Positions 60,553 through 64,000 of a DNA stretch of 64,000 nucleotides are shown here, piece after piece. The notes under the pieces were generated by a model that made no database searches, was not told the origin of the DNA, and saw nothing but the letters and a program-made list of their open reading frames with translations. This stretch comes from Carnegiea gigantea. Taxonomy: Eukaryota > Streptophyta > Magnoliopsida > Caryophyllales > Cactaceae. The first letter of the stretch is position 1. Each line of letters starts with the position of its first letter. The translations under genes were made by a program, and so were the position numbers. Location: NCBI GenBank assembly GCA_029747015.1, contig JAKOGI010001184.1, forward strand, positions 1 to 64,000, read 5' to 3'.

Positions 60553-62524
60553 CTCTCTCATGATTAAACCTCTGGTTGTCCTTAAGATAACATTAGATAA
60601 AACCAATAAGGGGAAATACATCTAGGATTAAAAAACATAACAACCTCCCCGAACTAGGTAACACATAACATAGCACAAGCAAGAAGATCAATCAATGACA
60701 ACCCAAATAATACGCAATACATTTCAAGTCAAGAGAAGGTGGATGCTTTCAAAGATATACACTACCATAAGCTCGACATCAAACTTGATAACCCCCAAAG
60801 AACCACAAAGCACATCACGTAAGAACATGGCATAGAATAGAGCCAAATAGACAGGTAGAACCACACTTGTGGAAAATGTGGAACACTCCCACTCATGCAT
60901 TTGAAAATAGTATAGGTTCACTCAAGAGTCATTCCAAAGGTGCAATCTACAGTATGCTTGACAGAGCTCTCAAATTCTCCACCACTGAGAATGCAGTGTG
61001 CACATAACAATCAAGAGGACTTTACATAGGCTATATTGTGGGCTAGAAGCGTTAGGAGAAAGGAGTGGACTTATAAATTTAGGCAATGTGTAGCCATGTA
61101 GCCAAATGATTAGAGAGCAATCAACAAAGTACTAAGAAACCATAAAGTTCACCAACACTCCAAACCTCAAGAATACAATGAACATACCCCATAAATCAAG
61201 TAGGAAATGACTTGAGCAATCAAGAATGCAAGCTATTTACATATCCAACGTCAATCGCTTATTCAATCCCTTTTTTTTTTTGTTTTCTTGATGTCATCTT
61301 TTTTTTTTAACATAATTTTTTTCCTTCTTCTGTGTTTTTCCTTTTTTCTTCGGCGGGATGAAATAGAATTCAGCTGTGAAATCCATATGGCCATCAATTG
61401 TCAACTCACAACTTAATACATAGATACGCAACCCATATAAACATAAGGGGAACACTCCAAACCTATAATATCATCATCCCCTCATCAATTCCACATACCA
61501 AGCAACCATAACCTCAATTAACCCCATATGCTTTCCACAAATAAACTTGAAATGATGCTCCACACAATTGACTAAAGGATCGGAATATGTGTACGGTCAA
61601 GGGCTAAAATCGAAGGGATCACAAGAAGAAAAGGATTGTAGCTCAAAGGGGCTAACACAGGGAATAAATCTGTTATTTAAAGGTAGGATATGTGGCTATG
61701 TGGCTAATACAACAAGAGAAATAATGTCTCTATCATATCATCAACTATGCACATGCTAACGTGGTTTCGAACTAGAGTCTAGGCAAGTTCTATAGATGCA
61801 ATATGAAAGAGTGACTATCATGAAAGAAACATGAGACTAAACATGATCAATTAGTGCACAAAAGGGCTTAAGGTCTCGGTAAATGCCTACCACAACACCA
61901 TCTAGCTCATAAAATGACTCTCGTGTGCCAATATTAGTGCCAACGACTCCAAGGAGGCGACACAGTTCTCAATCAAGATGAGGGTCAAAACAAAAAATAC
62001 TCACAAAACCTTCACAAATTTTAGCACCAAAAGGGATTACACATCAAAAGTTACTCTACCTCATGAAGACCATCACGCCTTGCAAAAATAGCATTAGCAG
62101 CCATCTAAAACCAATCCACACCATGTCAACTTAAAATCCTATATTCAAACCTAAATGCAACTAAATGCGATATGCTAAGGGAAATAAAAAGAAACCCATA
62201 ACTATATATTTTAACATGTATGCAAACTAAAAATTAAAATAGAAAATGTGGACTGCCCTTCCCCCATGCTTAGATGAAGCGTTATTATTAAACAGCATGA
62301 AAGTAAAAGAAGGGAAAGGGAACAGAACATACAATCTCAATAGGCTAGGTGCTCAGAACACCTAAGCTAAGGCCACCTCATAAATGAGGCAAATGGATAT
62401 AAGCCACTCCATCACACCTTCAAGACTTGGCCCGTCGAATTAGATGGCGTCAAAACACGCAGGAGCTTATAAAAATTCTGGGACCACAATTTAGAAAACA
62501 AAAGGTAAGAAGCAACAACCAAAA
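60553..62524 (-). other. array internal region 7, non-coding part
   Basis: Colinear with region 6. Purine tract at about 61266-61350. No gene is seen. Confidence 0.65.
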
Positions 62525-63403
62525 TCACAACAAAGACAACAAGTATCCTCTTAACCTCAACAAAGGCTTTAGAAAATCATAGAAACGATTAAAGAATGTG
62601 GTCAACATGACTTTCTTAGGTAAGCCCTTTAGGTATACACAATAAGGGTCACTAGAAGGATCACACCCTCTAAAGTAACCTAGAAACACATAATTATCAA
62701 CATTCCCACCAGGCATACTAAACATGTTCTCATAGCGCAAATCTGTAGCAGCCCCACAAATCATACGATTACCAATGGGCACATCAATATAATACTCGAC
62801 GGAAGGAGAGGGTAATGAACAAAGAGCGGAAGCATGTGAATAATCAAGGGGATTGAGGAGATCACTCGGACAACTAAGGCTACTCCTCATGCTGAAACAA
62901 ATCACATGACCCCTCCAAAGGAATCTCAACTAGATCATCCACCGTATCTAAGGTATCTTCTAACTCAAAACATGCGTCAACATCACTAAACTCAGCAACT
63001 ACCCAAAAAGCTCACCAGCTTCGAGCCCCGTCCACTGAGCTAAAGGAAATGATGAATCAAGTAAGGTCAGAACAACATCACTATTGTTCCTCGGAGATGC
63101 AAAGTTAGGCTTTGCATGGCATGCATAATAAGGGCACAAATTAATGTCATGGTCAAAAGAATTATACAAATCACGCCAAAAAGGCGCGTAATAAGATCTA
63201 ACATAGAATGCACAAGGATTAGAAAATGAATATCTAGAAACACGACTCGTCTTCTTGAACTCAAATGAATCCAAAGCAATCCACTCAAGCAAGAAACATG
63301 CCTCATCAACGTTTATACCATGATAACCCCAATACCCTAAAAGCGAACAGGTCTCACTATTCACGCCCTCACCCATAATGTCCAAAATCTCCCATTTACC
63401 CAC
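62525..63403 (-). pseudogene. gag-like frame, unit 7 (frameshifted)
   Basis: The N-terminal half (62999-63403) is open from GKWEILDI through the knuckle region, where three ligands have changed except the histidine and last cysteine (RDLY). The C-terminal half (62525-62929) is in another frame with NVDNYVFLGYFRGC and GLPKKV. The hydrophobic C-terminal segment is not in the open part. Confidence 0.62.
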
Positions 63404-63636
63404 TCAACAACCACATTGAGTAAGAAAGACATCCAAACACTTAAAATATCTCCAAAATAATTTATACGCGAATTGGGGAAAATGGAAAATTGCCAATGCT
63501 TTTTATCTCAAAAATTTTAATTTTTTATATTTTTAATTTATTGGGTTTTTTTTCTAATGAAAAACAAAATACTTAGTCAAACCTATCGACAAAAACCCAA
63601 TATTCGACACTAGTCACCAGCAACGATATCAAAAAC

Positions 63637-64000
63637 TGGGTAGGGCCTCAAGTGCACGATGCAATTGTAGCATATCAAAGTTGATCCCACAGAGACTAAG
63701 TCAAACTACCAGGCGATATTCCCCAAAGATAAGCTAAGCAAATTAAAATTTGAGATAGAAATTAAACTAATGCCCTATCTAGTTTAATGCATAAATGTTC
63801 AAGGAATTTAGTCAACCAAGTAATAACCCAGTTTAAGAATAGATCAATCACTTTCGCTTTAATTAGGAAATTCCAAGACCAATAATCGATGTATCACAAC
63901 CCACTTTCAAGGTGGAGCGAAATACCGAAATCAAATCAATCATCAATTCCAACGAAGTCTGCATTAGTTCACATTCATTAGACACATGATTATCATTTTA
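63637..64000 (-). repeat. array LTR 8, cut by the window edge
   Basis: The first 364 bases, from the primer-site end, match the other array LTRs. The array therefore continues to the right of the window. Confidence 0.78.

Larger units (their letters stand above)
24675..64000 (-). mobile_element. tandem array of non-autonomous Athila/Tat-like LTR retrotransposon units
   Basis: One landmark recurs at 24675, 29058, 32702, 36317, 50650, 54846, 59237 and 63637: an LTR end followed on the minus strand by a TGGCGCCGTTG-type primer site. After removing the copia insertion the spacing is 3.6-4.4 kb. Each unit on the minus strand is LTR, primer site, about 0.2-kb leader, a gag-like frame, about 1.8 kb of non-coding DNA, a purine tract and the next LTR. 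Neighbouring units share one LTR. No pol gene is present. The left end is cut within an LTR; the right end lies beyond the window. Confidence 0.82.

Noticed and set aside
24675..64000. CRISPR-like or plain satellite array
   Set aside because: Repeat units are 3.6-4.4 kb with LTR, primer site and gag-like frame, so the array derives from a retroelement. No short spaced repeats are present.

Overview
This window is repeat-rich plant nuclear DNA, probably pericentromeric or other heterochromatin of a large angiosperm genome. I find no host gene, tRNA or rRNA. Almost every base can be assigned to LTR retrotransposons in different states of decay. The plant assignment rests on initiator-Met type primer sites (TGGTATCAGAGC), a Sirevirus-like Ty1/copia element, a chromodomain Ty3/gypsy element of the Reina type, and an Athila/Tat-type primer site (TGGCGCCGTTG...). 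The species cannot be named from the sequence.

Region 1 (1-23302) is a four-deep nest in which every insertion hit an LTR of the previous element. The oldest layer is a non-coding long-LTR element (17727-23302, plus strand). A Reina-like gypsy element (11355-17726, minus strand) sits in its 5' LTR. A second non-coding element with about 4-kb LTRs (2539-11354, plus strand) sits in the LTR of the gypsy element. A Sirevirus-like copia element (1-2538, minus strand, cut by the window edge) sits in the 5' LTR of that one. Paired LTR copies show each breakpoint. The left halves of all four layers should lie upstream of the window.

Region 2 (23303-24674) is a degenerate, inverted copy of the long-LTR family.

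Region 3 (24675-64000, minus strand) is a head-to-tail array of about 3.6-4.4 kb units, each an LTR, a tRNA-Asp-like primer site and an internal region. Eight LTR copies and seven internal regions are visible, and neighbouring units share single LTRs. Each internal region carries remnants of one gag-like reading frame with a CCHC zinc knuckle and a conserved hydrophobic C-terminal segment. No protease, reverse transcriptase or integrase is present, so the units must have depended on proteins supplied elsewhere. Three consecutive units share one identical rearranged junction, so they were multiplied as DNA after it formed.

Region 4 (36960-47641, plus strand) is a structurally complete, fairly young Sirevirus-like copia element inserted into the array. 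It has a perfect 5-bp target duplication (CTCCT), LTRs of 1473 and 1472 bp, and a gag gene. Its pol is broken by three nonsense codons and at least two frameshifts. A third, undamaged 623-codon gene lies where Sireviruses often carry an env-like gene, but it encodes a nuclear-type protein resembling the plant-transposon-associated domain family instead of an envelope.

Throughout, the nonsense codons that can be interpreted fit C-to-T or G-to-A changes, as expected for methylated, silenced DNA.
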